Positions 9,138 to 20,340 of a stretch of 64,000 nucleotides of DNA are shown here, piece after piece (within the stretch, counting starts at the first letter, position 1; each line of letters starts with the position of its first letter). Source of the stretch: Notolepis coatsorum (lineage: Eukaryota; Chordata; Actinopteri; Aulopiformes; Paralepididae); NCBI GenBank assembly GCA_963971535.1, contig OZ020591.1, positions 19,720,290 through 19,784,289 of the forward strand, written 5' to 3'. The notes below the pieces were generated by a model, which searched no databases, was not told the origin of the DNA, and worked only from the letters and a program-made list of their open reading frames with translations. The position numbers were made by a program, and so were the translations under genes.

Positions 9138-9147
9138 ACGATCCAAC
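9138..9147 (+). other. Gypsy-1 primer-binding site (self-priming type)
   Basis: Directly after the LTR no TGG-starting tRNA-complementary PBS is present. Instead ACGATCCAAC pairs with the predicted RNA 5' end at 8128-8137. Confidence 0.55.
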
Positions 9148-9154
9148 CAACAAT

Positions 9155-10204
9155 ATGACGACCCCAGCCGACACAGAGAGGGTCAAAACCGCACTTGCTA
9201 TTCAAGTCGAGTTGACCAGGGATCACGGTCTCCAATTAGAGCGGGCTGCGGCTGCGGTGCAAGACCTCAGGGACCAGGTCTTGCCTATGCAGGGTTCTAT
9301 GGCCGCTATGGCGGGACAACAGTCCGAGATTCTCGCTCAGCTTAACTCGCTGGGCGACGCCGTTAACACTTTTCATCTCTCATACCCTTCAGGAACATTC
9401 CCCGCAGCCCCAGCAGATCTCGCACCTCGGGAACCCCATCTCTCCGTCCCACGGCTGTTCGACGGTAATCCCGAGGAGTGTGCCACATTCATCATGCAAT
9501 GTGAGTTGGTTTTCCGTCATCAACCAAGCCGTTTTTCTGCTCATGGGTCCCGAGTGGCTTTTATAACCAACCTACTTTCAGGCCATGCTGCCCAGTGGGT
9601 CACTTCCTCCTGGGCAATGGAAGCAGATTTTTTGTTCTCCTACCCAGACTTCGTGGCGGAGCTCCGCAGAGTGTTCCACCATCCAGCCCGAGGTCTGGAC
9701 CCTGGAGCCCGGTTGGGGACCTTCCGACAAGGGAGCGGCAGGGTGACGGACTATGTCATAGAGTTTCGACTGGCGGCGGTGGAGAGTGGATGGAACGAAC
9801 CTGCTCTTCGCCTAACCTTCATAAGGGGGCTCAGTGACGCAGTCCGGGACCAGCTCGCTACCAGGGAGGTGCCCGACTCCCTCGAGGAGCTGTTTAGCCT
9901 TGTCATCCGTATTGACGGACGCCTCCTGGAGAGAAGGCGCGAGAGGACCCGACTGTCACCTCCTGAAGCACCCCGGACTCCTGGACGCCCCGTCCCCAAC
10001 ACTACTGATGGTAACAGGCTTCCCCGTCCGGTGCGCGAAGAGGAACCCATGCAGCTGGGACGCTCTCATCTGAGCCAGGCGGAGCGTCAGGCAAGGCTCA
10101 GGTCCGGTCTCTGCCTCTACTGCGGAGGTGCGGGACACCGTATCGCCGACTGCCCTACCCGGCCAAAAGATCGGGCTCACCAAGACCCCGGGAGATCCTG
10201 GTGA
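9155..10204 (+). CDS. gag: Gypsy-1 Gag
   Basis: A 349-residue protein starting at the first ATG after the PBS. The middle (residues about 95-230) is the retrotransposon Gag capsid-type region of sushi-like elements (VPRLFDGNPEECATFIMQCE, then AAQWVTSSW, FRQGSGRVTDYVIEFR, FIRGLSDAVRDQLA). Near the C-terminus is one CCHC zinc knuckle, CLYCGGAGHRIADC (about residues 325-338), for RNA packaging. The protein would form the cytoplasmic particle. The frame is intact and ends TGA at 10202-10204; Pol follows only after a frame change. Domesticated vertebrate genes of the PEG10/RTL type derive from this kind of Gag, but here it is clearly in a transposon. Confidence 0.9.
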   Translation: MTTPADTERVKTALAIQVELTRDHGLQLERAAAAVQDLRDQVLPMQGSMAAMAGQQSEILAQLNSLGDAVNTFHLSYPSGTFPAAPADLAPREPHLSVPRLFDGNPEECATFIMQCELVFRHQPSRFSAHGSRVAFITNLLSGHAAQWVTSSWAMEADFLFSYPDFVAELRRVFHHPARGLDPGARLGTFRQGSGRVTDYVIEFRLAAVESGWNEPALRLTFIRGLSDAVRDQLATREVPDSLEELFSLVIRIDGRLLERRRERTRLSPPEAPRTPGRPVPNTTDGNRLPRPVREEEPMQLGRSHLSQAERQARLRSGLCLYCGGAGHRIADCPTRPKDRAHQDPGRSW

Positions 10205-10252
10205 GCCGTTTTTCCCAGTCCCAGCGCCGCGCACCACCTGACCATCTGATGA

Positions 10253-13200
10253 GCGTCACCCTGGCCTGGGGCCGACCAACGTGCCACGGTGGAGGCCCTC
10301 ATCGACTCTGGGGCAGACGAGAACTTCCTCGACTTCGAGTTTGCCACCCAAGCCAACATACCTCTTGAGGCCCTTATGAGGCCCTTGGAGATCTTTTCGT
10401 TGGACCAACACCGCCTGGCCGACATCTCTCAACGCACCGGCCCAGTCGTGCTGACCATCGCTGGGAACCACGTCGAGAGAATCCAGTTCCTCATTACCCA
10501 ATCCCCCCTTGTCCCGGTGGTCCTGGGTAGGCCCTGGCTCGCGCTGCACGAGCCCCACATCGCCTGGTCCTCCGGTACCATCAGGGGCTGGAGCTCCTCC
10601 TGTCACGCCCGCTGTCTGCAGGCGGCGTCCTGTCCCCCGCCCCGGAGACCGGCTGGTGAGTTGCCCCCGGACCCCTCGTCCATTCCTCCCGAGTACCACG
10701 ACCTCATGGAGGTATTCAGTAAGACCAGGGCTCAGGCCCTTCCACCTCACCGCCCCTATGACTGCGCCATCGACCTCCGCCAAGGGGCTCCCCTTCCCGG
10801 CAGCCGCCTCTACAGTCTGACTGTCCCGGAGAAGAAGGCGATGGATCTCTACATCTCTGAGTCATTGGAAGCAGGACTCATTCGGCCTTCCTCCTCCCCG
10901 GTGGCAGCCGGGTTCTTCTTTGTTGGTAAGAAGGATGGGGACCTGCGACCCTGCATCGACTATCGTCAGCTCAACGAGATCACCATCAAGAACAAATACC
11001 CCCTACCTCTCATGAGCTCCACCTTCGAGCCACTGACCCAGACCTCGTTCTTCACCAAGCTGGATCTCCGAAGTGCCTACCGTCTTGTCCGTATTCGTGA
11101 GGGCGATGAATGGAAGACCGCCTTCAAGACCCCCAGGGGCCACTATGAGTACCTTGTGATGCCGTTCGGCCTCACCAACGCCCCGGCGGTATTCCAGGCA
11201 CTCATGAACGATGTCCTCCGTGACATGCTGGAGGTGTTCGTGGTGGTGTACCTGGACGACATTCTTATCTTTTCCAGGACCCTCGAGGAACACATCCTGC
11301 ATGTCCGTCGGGTGCTGGAGCGCCTCCTCCACAATCGGCTCTTCGTCAAGGCGGAGAAGTGCCGTTTCCACTCCAACTCCGTCGAGTACCTGGGCTTCAT
11401 CGTTGAGAAGGGCTTGACCCGAGCGGATCCTCGCAAGATCCAGGCTGTGGAGGATTGGCCGGAACCCACCACTCGGAAGGAGTTACAGAGTTTCCTCGGG
11501 TTCGCCAACTTCTACTGAAGGTTCATCCGGAACTACAGTCAAGTGGCGGAGCCTCTTACCAAGCTGACCTCCCCCGCTCTGCCGTTCGACTGGTCCCCAG
11601 CGGCATGCGCTGCGTTCCGCTCCCTCAAGAGAAGGTTCACTTCCGCCCCTATCCTGCTCCACCCTGACCCCAAGAGACAGTTCATCGTGGAGGTGGACGC
11701 CTCGGATTCTGGTCTGGGCGCTGTCCTATCCCAACGTTCTCCTTCCGACCAGAAGGTACATCCTTGCGCCTTCTACTCGCGTCGCTTCCTCCCCGCCGAG
11801 AGGAACTACGACACCGGCAATCGGGAGCTACTGGCGGTCGTGGCTGCGCTGGAGGAGTGGCGTCATTGGCTAGAGGGTGCCGAGGAGCCTTTTACCATCT
11901 GGACGGACCACAAGAACCTAACGTTCATCCGCGCTTCCAGGCGCCTCAACGGTCGGCAGGCGAGGTGGGCCAGTTTCCTCAGTCGGTTCGACTTCTCGCT
12001 GACCTTCCGCCCCGGTTCCCGCAACACGAAGGCCGACTCTCTGTCCCGGATGCACTCCAAGGGGGCTCCACCCTCTGAGGTCCCATCTCCCATCATCCCG
12101 GAGGCCCGAGTGGTTGGAGCCATCACCTTGGGCATCGAGGGTGTGGTGAGGCGTGCCCTTCGCTTCCAACGTGCTCCAAGCAACGTCCCTAGGAGCCGTC
12201 TCTTCGTCCCCGACTCTGTCCGGTCCCAGGTACTGCTGTGGGGCCATACCAGCCGGTTCGCCTGCCACCCAGGCGTCCATCGCACGTTCTCCTTCCTGGC
12301 TCGTCGTTTCTGGTGGCCCACCATGCGGAACGACGTCAAGGAGTTCGTATTGGCCTGCGCGGTCTGTGCCCGCAGCAAGGCCTCTCACCAGGCACCCTCC
12401 GGGCTCTTGCAGCCCCTTCCCGTTCCAAGCCGTCCGTGGTCACATGTGGCGCTCGACTTCGTCACTGGTCTACCCTCCTCCCAGGGGAACACCTGCCTTC
12501 TGACCGTGGTGGATCGATTCAGCAAGGGGGTCCACCTCGTGGCCCTCTCCAAGCTTCCCTCAGCAGCCGAGACGGCGGACCTCCTGACGCACCACGTGTT
12601 CCGCCTTCACGGCTTTCCCCAGGACATCGTCTCTGACCGGGGGCCCCAGTTCACCTCCCAGGTATGGCAGGCTTTCTGCAAAGGATTGGGGGCAACGGTC
12701 AGTCTCTCCTCTGGCTATCATCCCCAGACAAACGGGCAGACGGAGAGGATGAACCAGAGCGTGGAGTCTGCTCTTCGGTGTGTGGCAGCCGAGAGGCCGG
12801 CATCCTGGAGCCGTTTCCTTCCCTGGGTTGAGTACTCCATCAACTCAATGGTCAGTTCCGCCACCGGCCTCTCCCCTTTTGAGGCCTCCCTGGGCTACCA
12901 GCCCCCTCTTTTTCCCGCACAGGAGACGGAAGTGGCAGTTCCCTCCGTGCAGGTCCACCTCGACCGCTGCCGTCGAGTTTGGGAGATCACCAGGACCGCG
13001 CTGCTCCGAACATCTGAGCGCGCCTGTCGTGGTGCCGACCGGCGCCGGGTTCCCGCGCCGACTTACCGCCCTGGGCAGAGGGTGTGGCTCTCCGCGAAGG
13101 ACCTCCCGCTACGGTCCTCGGCCAAGAAGCTCAACCCCCGCTTCGTCGGTCCTTTCGAGGTCCTGAAGGTACTCAGTCCGGCGGCACTGCGCCTGAAGCT

Positions 13201-13537
13201 TCCTGCATCCATGCACATCCACCCCGTGTTCCATGTCTCCCGGGTTAAGCCCGTCTCCCTCTGTCCCCTTATGCCTCCGGCTCCTGATCCGCCGCCTCCT
13301 GTGCTAGTGGATGGTCACCCCCAGTGGCAGGTCCGCCGGTTGATGGGCGTTCGTCGGCGGGGCCGGGGGTTCCAATACCTGGTGGACTGGGAGGGTTACG
13401 GCCCTGAGGAGCGTAGCTGGGTCTCCCGGCAGCTCATCGTGGATCCCGGCTTGATCACCGACTTCCATCGAGCCCATCCTGGCGAGCCGGGTCGGCCTGG
13501 TCGCCGGGTGGCTCCCGTGGAGGGGGGGGTACTGTGA
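10253..13537 (+). pseudogene. pol: Gypsy-1 Pol (protease, RT, RNase H, integrase, chromodomain) with one stop
   Basis: After gag the same frame has stops at 10247 and 10250, while the -1 frame is open through 10204-10290. This suggests a -1 gag-pol frameshift plus a later indel. From 10253 the frame reads protease ([12 protein letters not shown]), RT ([39 protein letters not shown]), RNase H ([27 protein letters not shown]), an integrase zinc region ([17 protein letters not shown]...CAVCARSK) with its catalytic core ([32 protein letters not shown]), and a C-terminal chromodomain ([17 protein letters not shown]). A TGA at 11516-11518 interrupts RT just after LGFANFY; a C-to-T change in a CGA codon would explain it. 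The stop of the frame overlaps the first bases of the 3' LTR. Confidence 0.9.
13518..13532 (+). other. Gypsy-1 polypurine tract
   Basis: A purine run (TGGAGGGGGGGGTAC) abuts the 3' LTR and is the expected plus-strand primer. It lies within the last codons of Pol. Confidence 0.7.
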
Positions 13538-14848
13538 GGTTTCTGTCCTTGCTCTCTCACTCGTTCTGTTCCTTTAACCACCCTCGCTTTGTTTTCATTC
13601 ATTTTCTGTCAATTGGTTCTATCCCCTCGTTCACACGTTTCTCCCCGTTGACGTCATCAGAGACGTCGCTGATTGGTTCTCTCACTTCCCCACGCTTTTC
13701 AATCACATTCCCCAGCTGTCACTGCTTTCTCCCCGTTGACGTCATCAGAGACGTCGCTGATTGGTTCTCTCACTTCCCCACGCTTTTCAATCAATCGATC
13801 CCTTAGTATTTATACCCCGTTTCTCCCCACCCTAAGTTGTTGGATCGTCTTGTTTTGTCGCCTTGATTTGTCTCTGGATATTTTTCCCCGTTGCTGTTGC
13901 TGCTGCTTTTTTCTCTGTGCTGTTCTCCAGGAATTCCTAGAAGCCTTCGCTTGGATACCTGCTCCCGTGGCGCGCGCTCACCTCCACTGTTGTTCCAGTT
14001 CCAATTACGCATCTCGTCTGGGTGAGTTATCTATTTGACTGTTCTTGACCTATTCCGTTTTTCGTGTGTAAACTTACACTGAAGACTACCACCTTTTTGT
14101 CAGACAGTCACTCACCCAGCCATTTATCTATTTTTGCTTGTTCCTTTATGGAATGATATTTTGGGATCTACCATCTCCCTCTGTGTGCTAGCTCACACCG
14201 AAGATATTATTCCACAATTGGACTGTGTGTTTACATGAAGATATCCACTGTGTGTTTGCTCACACCGAAGATATTATTTCACAATTGGACTGTGTGTTTA
14301 CATGAAGATATTCACTGTGTGTTTACATGAAGATATTCACTGTGTGTTTACATGAAGATATTCACTGGGACTGTGTTTGGAGTTTGCTCACTGTGTTGTT
14401 AACACGAAGAGTTTCACTTGGGCTGTTTTTGGAATTGTGCTCTCTGTGTTGTTAACACGAAGAGATTCACTTGGGCTGTGTTTGGAACTGTGCTCACTGT
14501 GTTGTTAACACGAAGAATTGTACACCCTGTTCTCCTGCTCGTTTAAGACTGCTCTGTCACTGACTCGTTCCCTCTCTCCCTCTCTCGGTCTCGCCACAAC
14601 ATCTGAGAACCCGCCGAGAGGATTCTGCAGAGCGGTTCAGAAGTCAACACCTGCTTCCCAAGACAACCCTCACGGGAGAAGCTGCAGAGCAGCAGAACTT
14701 TGCCCCTTGATCATTGTACCTGTCTTGTTTGACTTGCTTTCCCTGTTTCTCTTATTCCTAGTACCAAATAAACAAGCCCTCGTATTTGGCAACTCTGAAT
14801 CCTACTCTCTTGTGTCGTTGTGTTTGGGGTCGGTGTCAAACCATAACA
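13533..14848 (+). repeat. Gypsy-1 3' LTR
   Basis: 1316 bp and almost identical to the 5' LTR (two substitutions and a 2-bp indel seen). It is followed directly by the target duplicate AAGAG and then by LINE A coding sequence. Confidence 0.93.
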
Positions 14849-14853
14849 AAGAG

Positions 14854-15452
14854 TAACTAAGCAATCTGCCACTCTTATTGACAATATTTTTACTAATAAT
14901 TTTGAATATACAAGCAAATCAGGACTGCTGTTAACTGATATTTCTGATCACTTTGCAATTTTCCAATTGATCTTTTCTAATAGAAGTGAACGAGTGGGGT
15001 CTGAGGTAAGAGGAAGTCACCGTAGTTTCAGCAGAGGTAACATGGCTAGTTTTTGGGAGTTGTATTAATGATGTTCCATGGGATGGTGTGTATACTCAAA
15101 ATGATGCAGAATTGGCATATCAAACATTTTCACAAATATTTAATTCCTCATTTGAAAAATGCTTTCCTTACATTACATATAATAAAGGGACATCAGCCAA
15201 AAAGGAATGCAAACCATGGTTTACTTCTGGATTGCTGAAATCTGCAAAGAAGAAAAACAAATTATACAAAAAGTTTGTGACTAGCCCGACCCCTTTAAAT
15301 TCAGATGTTTACAAAAAATTCAAAAAAAATTTACATACTTGCTTCGTGCAGCAAAAAAGACATATTATTCCGATAAATTGAAAGAAGCTGCCAGCAACAT
15401 AAAATCCACATGGAACGTCATAAATCAATTACTTAATAAAAAAAGGCATGCT
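14854..15452 (+). pseudogene. LINE A ORF2, end of endonuclease and linker (part 2)
   Basis: It continues the frame broken at 7821: LIDNIFTNNFEYTSKSGLLL, then TDISDHFAIFQ, the conserved SDH endonuclease motif. Next comes the linker to RT (KKECKPWFTSGLLKSAKKKN, then LRAAKKTYYSDKL and TWNVINQLLNKK). There are frameshifts near 15060 and 15330. The LINE is interrupted again at 15452 by the BEL element and resumes at 24567. Confidence 0.78.
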
Positions 15453-16885
15453 TGTTGTGAAGGGCTAGATTAAACCGAATATATATATTTATTTATATAT
15501 ATATATTTAATTGTATTTGTATATTCTCTAATATTCCCTGATATCCCTTGTATATTCCTTGTACAATATGCATTGAATATCCATTCTAGCCTACTGAACA
15601 TCCCATAATAGTCTCCATTCTACTATTGGTCGAGACCTTGGTGCCAGGCTGCCATACCCCTCAGACCCAGTTCAAACGTACCGCTCCACATGTATGAACA
15701 AGTCCTAGTTCCGCGTAGGAATCTGGCTACCGCACCACTAATGGGACTATTTGTTCATAGTGCGTATATATACTGCGCTACTAAAGTAGGACTTTCTTTT
15801 CAGTCCAGTTTCTTACCCTCCAATAGAGTCACAGACGTAAAGCCTCCCCGCGACGCCACGTGTGGGAGTAAGGCCAAGTTCACCTACCATCGGTATTGAG
15901 ACATCGTGTATATTAATATTTGAATAGTCATATTTGGCACTATATCGTCGAGTTGGACGTAGTCTATTAAGCTAATAATAGTCTGTTAATATATAGTGCT
16001 TCGTGCGGTGAGAATACTACCGTAGTCAGTACCCCATCGTTTCGGGCAGAGAACTGGCTGCTTATCCAGGGTGGTTGACCCCACGTGAAGCTGCACCCGA
16101 GGAGCCCCAGAGCCGACGAGCGAGTGGACCTGTATACCGGATTATTCTACCGACGACAGCCCGCCTTCCCAGGCACGGATTATGCTTTGTATACTTTGAT
16201 TATTCCATGGATAAAGACCCCCGACACTGCCGTGTGTTGGAAACCCCCCCCCTGGAGAGGACGCAAGGTGAGGAGACGCTCTGCAAGACGAGGTCGCTTC
16301 ACGTCTCTCCTCCGTGGACCGGATGACGCCGGCCCACAAAGAGTCCACCTGCTTTCATCTGTGGTCCAAGGATCGCCGGCGCATTGAACGGCACTACAGT
16401 GGGTTCACCTGGGATACCCTTGGCCGGATGAGGCAGCCGGATTCTACCCCCCCCCCCTCCTACTCCTGTCGGCTTACAAGCGACCGGATTAACCCCCCCT
16501 AGTGTGTCCAGTATATAATCATTAAAGTATCATTGCTGTTATTCCTTAAACTATTCCAGGTCGTATATGTACCACCTGCGCCTTCAGAGATTGGACATTC
16601 TCTATTGATATACCGACGAATACTCTTGCCATAAAAGTGCATACTAATTTCCATTCATAAATGTGATTGATTTGATTAAGTGCTTGCTCTACACACCATC
16701 GCTGTGTAGAAATAAAGACCTATTTCTAATTCGTACATTTGTGTTGGATCCGTTTCATCTACGTGACAGTGTTCATCATAATATATTTATGCCGTGTACT
16801 GGGTGGCCGAATATTAAGTACAAAGGTAGTGGTAGTAAGTATCATATCTAGTAATACAGTCAGGGAATTGTACCCCTCAGTTACA
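15453..16885 (+). repeat. BEL 5' LTR
   Basis: 1433 bp. It starts with an AT-rich tract (TATATATTTATTTATATATA) and holds a C run near 16447. The short open frames inside (such as 15690-15899 and 16085-16387) recur identically in the 3' LTR and have no domain, so they are not called as genes. Confidence 0.92.
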
Positions 16886-16887
16886 AT

Positions 16888-16904
16888 TGGTCCTTCGAGC
16901 CGGA
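16888..16904 (+). other. BEL primer-binding site, tRNA-Tyr
   Basis: TGGTCCTTCGAGCCGGA lies two bases after the LTR and is complementary over 17 bases to the 3' end of eukaryotic tRNA-Tyr as I know it (GGCTCGAAGGA plus CCA). Pairing stops at the next base. Confidence 0.75.
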
Positions 16905-16953
16905 TGGTAATTAGTGTAATATTAATATAGTGTTATTAATATTGAAATGGCCT

Positions 16954-19341
16954 ATGATGAACACTCCACGAAACGATCCTCCTAACCAACGGCCGCAGCG
17001 CGAACGACGGCTCCCTCAGTACTTAGAGGCTTACGCTGTCAGTCAACAACCTAGTCTTCTACTAACAGTAAACGCGGTAAAACTAGAAAATAAAAGTATG
17101 TCTAACCCCAACGCCCAGACTACCCCGACCATAGAGGCCCCTACGGGCTCTAATGTAACTGACCAAGTTCACGGTGGGGACCAGTGGGAACCAGACATGA
17201 CTTCACACCCCGCCAGTACTGAAGAAGTAGTCCCCGATGAGTCCCGGGAGGAATACAACGCTACCGAGAGAGAACTCGGCACGGAAGAAGACGGGGAGAG
17301 CACCGTGGAGATAGAGCTCCAAGGCTCCGCAAGGAGTACCCCGAGGGAAGGCTCCCCTATACAACCGCCTTCTCCCAGCGAGGCAGAGAGGACCCTACAG
17401 CAGGCCTTCCTCATCAGCCTGAACGCCGCTGCTGAACGCGACCGACTGCAGATCCAGCAGCGGAGCGAAGAAGAGCATATACGTCTAGAAATAAGACGCA
17501 TTCAGAGAGAAGAGAATGTGGCCCGAGACCGAGCAGACAGCCAGCGAGCAGCTGCTGGTGCTCTACGGGACGCAGAGCGCGACAGACAGCAAGCGCAACT
17601 AATAGAACAGCTGATCAGACGGACAACACCCTCTCCCTCCGCCAGAGGCTCCAGGAACTCGTCTAGACACACCTCCAGGGCGGCATCCCCTAGCCGAGTA
17701 AACAACCCTGAACTTGACCAACAGACGAGGTCTATACCCCCCACAGACCACCTCCCCCCACCGGTCCAAGCGAGACCTAGCAACCGGGAAGGAGCAGCAT
17801 ATCCTGTGGAGAGGCTAAACCAGAGACTACAAGCACTGGATGACCTAACTGAAGACGAAGAGGAAGAGGAGGAGAACCACGCCCGACGACAGCACAGTAC
17901 TCTACCGGACCAGGAGGTCCGGTACAGCCCAGGCTATACTCCCGCGGAGCTGCGCTACAGACCCCCGACTCTATACACGGGTGAGCACGACGCACGACCC
18001 GCACCGAGGAACAGCACCTGGACAAGCGGGCCATGGTACACTGCCGGTACCAGCCCATACCAAGGAGCGGGAGGAGACTCGCCTAGGAGGCCTCTCCCCC
18101 AACGCTCGCCGATGTATCCACAGTCAGCGTCATACATTGGCACGCCTATGGTACCCGACTTCACCCAAGAGAACCGGGCCCAGTATACAGAACTCCGCAT
18201 GTGTCTGGAGACCATGTTGGTGGACGTATTGGATGAACGCCATAAATACGCCATCCTACTGAAGCACTTAAAGGTGCCCCGCGCACATAATATAGCGCTC
18301 GCCTACGCGACTTCCACCACCCCATACACAGCAGCGCTGGTAGCATTGGACCAGAGGTATGGGCGCATATGGGATTACGTGATCCAGGAGATCCGACACA
18401 TCGACCGCTTACCCCCAGCAATAGACAATCGAGCACTGGACGACCTGTCCATCAGAGTGCAGTCCCTGGTAGGGATGTTGGGAGCGCAGAGAGAGAAGGG
18501 GAGGCATGAACTTTACGCCAACTCAAATGTGGAAAGGATCTTGGAGAAGCTGCCGCCCGCTCGACAGGAGCGTTTTAGGCGACAGAGGGACCACCGAGAC
18601 CCGAATGGCCCCGAACCGAACCTCCTCGATCTAGCAGACTTCCTGGCGAGAGAAGTCAGCAGCCTACGGCTAGATACATTCGGACGGAGCACCCCTGGCT
18701 CCAGAGAAGGAACCAGACGACTAAATGATGGAAGAAGATCGGTGACTGTGATGCACCAATCGGAGTCAGTACCGAGCAGCAGGAGCCACAGTACCCCCTC
18801 CAGAACGGAGAAGTGGAAGATAGTGTGCCCCTACTGTGAGAAAGAACACTGGCTAGCGCAATGTGACTCCTTCCCCAAGCTGAACGCGGAGGAAGCAAGT
18901 CAATGGATAAAGTCCAACAAGCGCTGTTTTCGCTGTGCGCGCTCACACATGGCAGCCGAATGCCGCTTAAAGAAAAGGTGCACCAAGTGCGATGGAGCCC
19001 ATCTGGACATACTTCACGACAGTAACAGACGGCGCCCTTCACCCGCACCATCCAGCAGCAAAGCGAGCGTCATGTACATCGATCCCGCCAGCAGCAGTGG
19101 AGCCCGAGTACTCCTAAAAGTAGTGAGTGTGACACTAAGCTACCAGAATAAAGTCCTGGACACTTACGCCGTCCTCGATGACGGGTCAGAGAAGACCCTG
19201 CTGCTCGCCTCCGCTGCGGCCCAGCTAGGGCTGCGGGGAAGCGAAACCCAAATGACAATTCGGACAATAAGACGAGATTTGAAGACGATAAAGGGCGAGA
19301 ATGTCTCATTCTCTATCGCAGCAAGCGGCCAGCCTGAGTGA
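16954..19341 (+). CDS. BEL Gag and start of Pol (protease)
   Basis: The first in-frame ATG is at 16954. The N-terminal third is acidic and Pro/Ser-rich with a charged helical, probably coiled-coil stretch (about residues 145-215: many R, E, Q). The BEL Gag core follows, then two zinc knuckle-like motifs (CPYCEKEHWLAQC and CFRCARSHMAAEC) and an additional CTKCDGAH. The aspartic protease is at the end (TYAVLDDGSEKTLL). The protein would build the particle and cleave itself. A TGA at 19339-19341 stops the frame, and the same frame continues immediately with RYQITDAFTSQEIGLSRY, a conserved part of BEL Pol. The stop is therefore a mutation, not the natural end. Confidence 0.85.
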   Translation: MMNTPRNDPPNQRPQRERRLPQYLEAYAVSQQPSLLLTVNAVKLENKSMSNPNAQTTPTIEAPTGSNVTDQVHGGDQWEPDMTSHPASTEEVVPDESREEYNATERELGTEEDGESTVEIELQGSARSTPREGSPIQPPSPSEAERTLQQAFLISLNAAAERDRLQIQQRSEEEHIRLEIRRIQREENVARDRADSQRAAAGALRDAERDRQQAQLIEQLIRRTTPSPSARGSRNSSRHTSRAASPSRVNNPELDQQTRSIPPTDHLPPPVQARPSNREGAAYPVERLNQRLQALDDLTEDEEEEEENHARRQHSTLPDQEVRYSPGYTPAELRYRPPTLYTGEHDARPAPRNSTWTSGPWYTAGTSPYQGAGGDSPRRPLPQRSPMYPQSASYIGTPMVPDFTQENRAQYTELRMCLETMLVDVLDERHKYAILLKHLKVPRAHNIALAYATSTTPYTAALVALDQRYGRIWDYVIQEIRHIDRLPPAIDNRALDDLSIRVQSLVGMLGAQREKGRHELYANSNVERILEKLPPARQERFRRQRDHRDPNGPEPNLLDLADFLAREVSSLRLDTFGRSTPGSREGTRRLNDGRRSVTVMHQSESVPSSRSHSTPSRTEKWKIVCPYCEKEHWLAQCDSFPKLNAEEASQWIKSNKRCFRCARSHMAAECRLKKRCTKCDGAHLDILHDSNRRRPSPAPSSSKASVMYIDPASSSGARVLLKVVSVTLSYQNKVLDTYAVLDDGSEKTLLLASAAAQLGLRGSETQMTIRTIRRDLKTIKGENVSFSIAASGQPE

Positions 19342-20340
19342 CGGTACCAGATTACAGACGCTTTCACCAGCCAAGAAATAGGACTGTCGCGGTACACATA
19401 CCCCGTCGCCAAGCTGATGGAGAAATATGCACATCTGCGCAAGTTACCGATCCCGCTCATAGACAATGCTATGCCGACCCTGTTGATAGGCTCAGACCAT
19501 GCAGACCTCATTGTCCCGATAGACCGGGTTCATACCGGACCCCGAGGCTGTCCTGCAGCAGTCGAGACCCGTTTGGGATGGACTCTCCAAGGCCCGCTCG
19601 CCAAATCTCTCAACCGAAGTACAGCCACTAGATGTCTCCACTCCCGAGTCACAGAGGGAGAAACCGCACTCCTGCAACACGTAGAGCGGCTATGGACCTT
19701 GGAACAAATGCCCTTTAAGAACGGAAAGAAAGACATTCGCTCTAAAGATGACATTTACACCATTCACCTCCTCGAGACAGGGACCAAGAGAGTCCCGGTC
19801 AACGGCGTGTTGAGATACGCCACGCCACTCCTGCGGCGAGAAGGAATGCCTACTTTCCACGCCAAGACAGACGCCACAGAACGGTACCTGCTGAACACGG
19901 AGCGGCGCTTAGCCAAGAACCCCGCCCAAGAGAGTGTATACCGCGCTGAGATTGAGAAGCTCATCACAGCGGGACACGTCACAAAGATGGACATTAAAGA
20001 GGCTGACCAGACCACTGAATCGTGGTACGTGCCTCACCACAAGGTCCATCACAACGGTAAAGACCGCATAGTATTTAACTGCAGCTACCAGATCGGATCC
20101 CAAAATCTGAATAAAGAGTTACTGCCGGGTCCCACACTCGGCCCCTCCCTACTCGGCGTTCTACTCCGCTTCCGCCAGGAAAAGGTGGCCATCAGCGGGG
20201 ACATTAAAGGAATGTTCCTGCAGGTGAGATTAGTAGAGGCGGACAAGCCCCTGTTACGGTTCCTATGGAGAGAGAAGCCAGGAGATGAGCACCCAGCCAT
20301 CTACCAATGGGAAGTCCTCCCCTTCGGAACGACGTGCAGC
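19342..20340 (+). pseudogene. pol: BEL Pol, N-terminal half of reverse transcriptase
   Basis: In frame with the preceding CDS after its premature stop. It contains TLLIGSDHADLIVP, ETRLGWTLQGP and the RT palm start (DRIVFNCSYQIGSQNLNKEL, GPTLGPSLLGVLLRFR, AISGDIKGMFLQVRL). It reaches WEVLPFGTTCS and then breaks. Between TTCS and the following LQKHVAED the family normally has about six to seven more residues, so a short out-of-frame deletion lies at about 20336-20342. Confidence 0.85.

Larger units (their letters stand above)
7822..14848 (+). mobile_element. Gypsy-1: chromodomain Ty3/Gypsy retrotransposon (Tf1/sushi type)
   Basis: A 7027-bp element with LTRs at 7822-9135 and 13533-14848, flanked by a perfect 5-bp duplication AAGAG (7817-7821 and 14849-14853). 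The LTRs begin TGTGAGG and end ATAACA. By eye they differ by two substitutions (8271/13980 region and 9105/14821 region) and one 2-bp indel (8712 region), so the insertion is very recent. Internal order: self-priming-type PBS, gag, protease, RT, RNase H, integrase with chromodomain, purine tract. The coding region carries a break at the gag-pol border and one nonsense codon, so this copy is unlikely to be autonomous. Confidence 0.93.
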
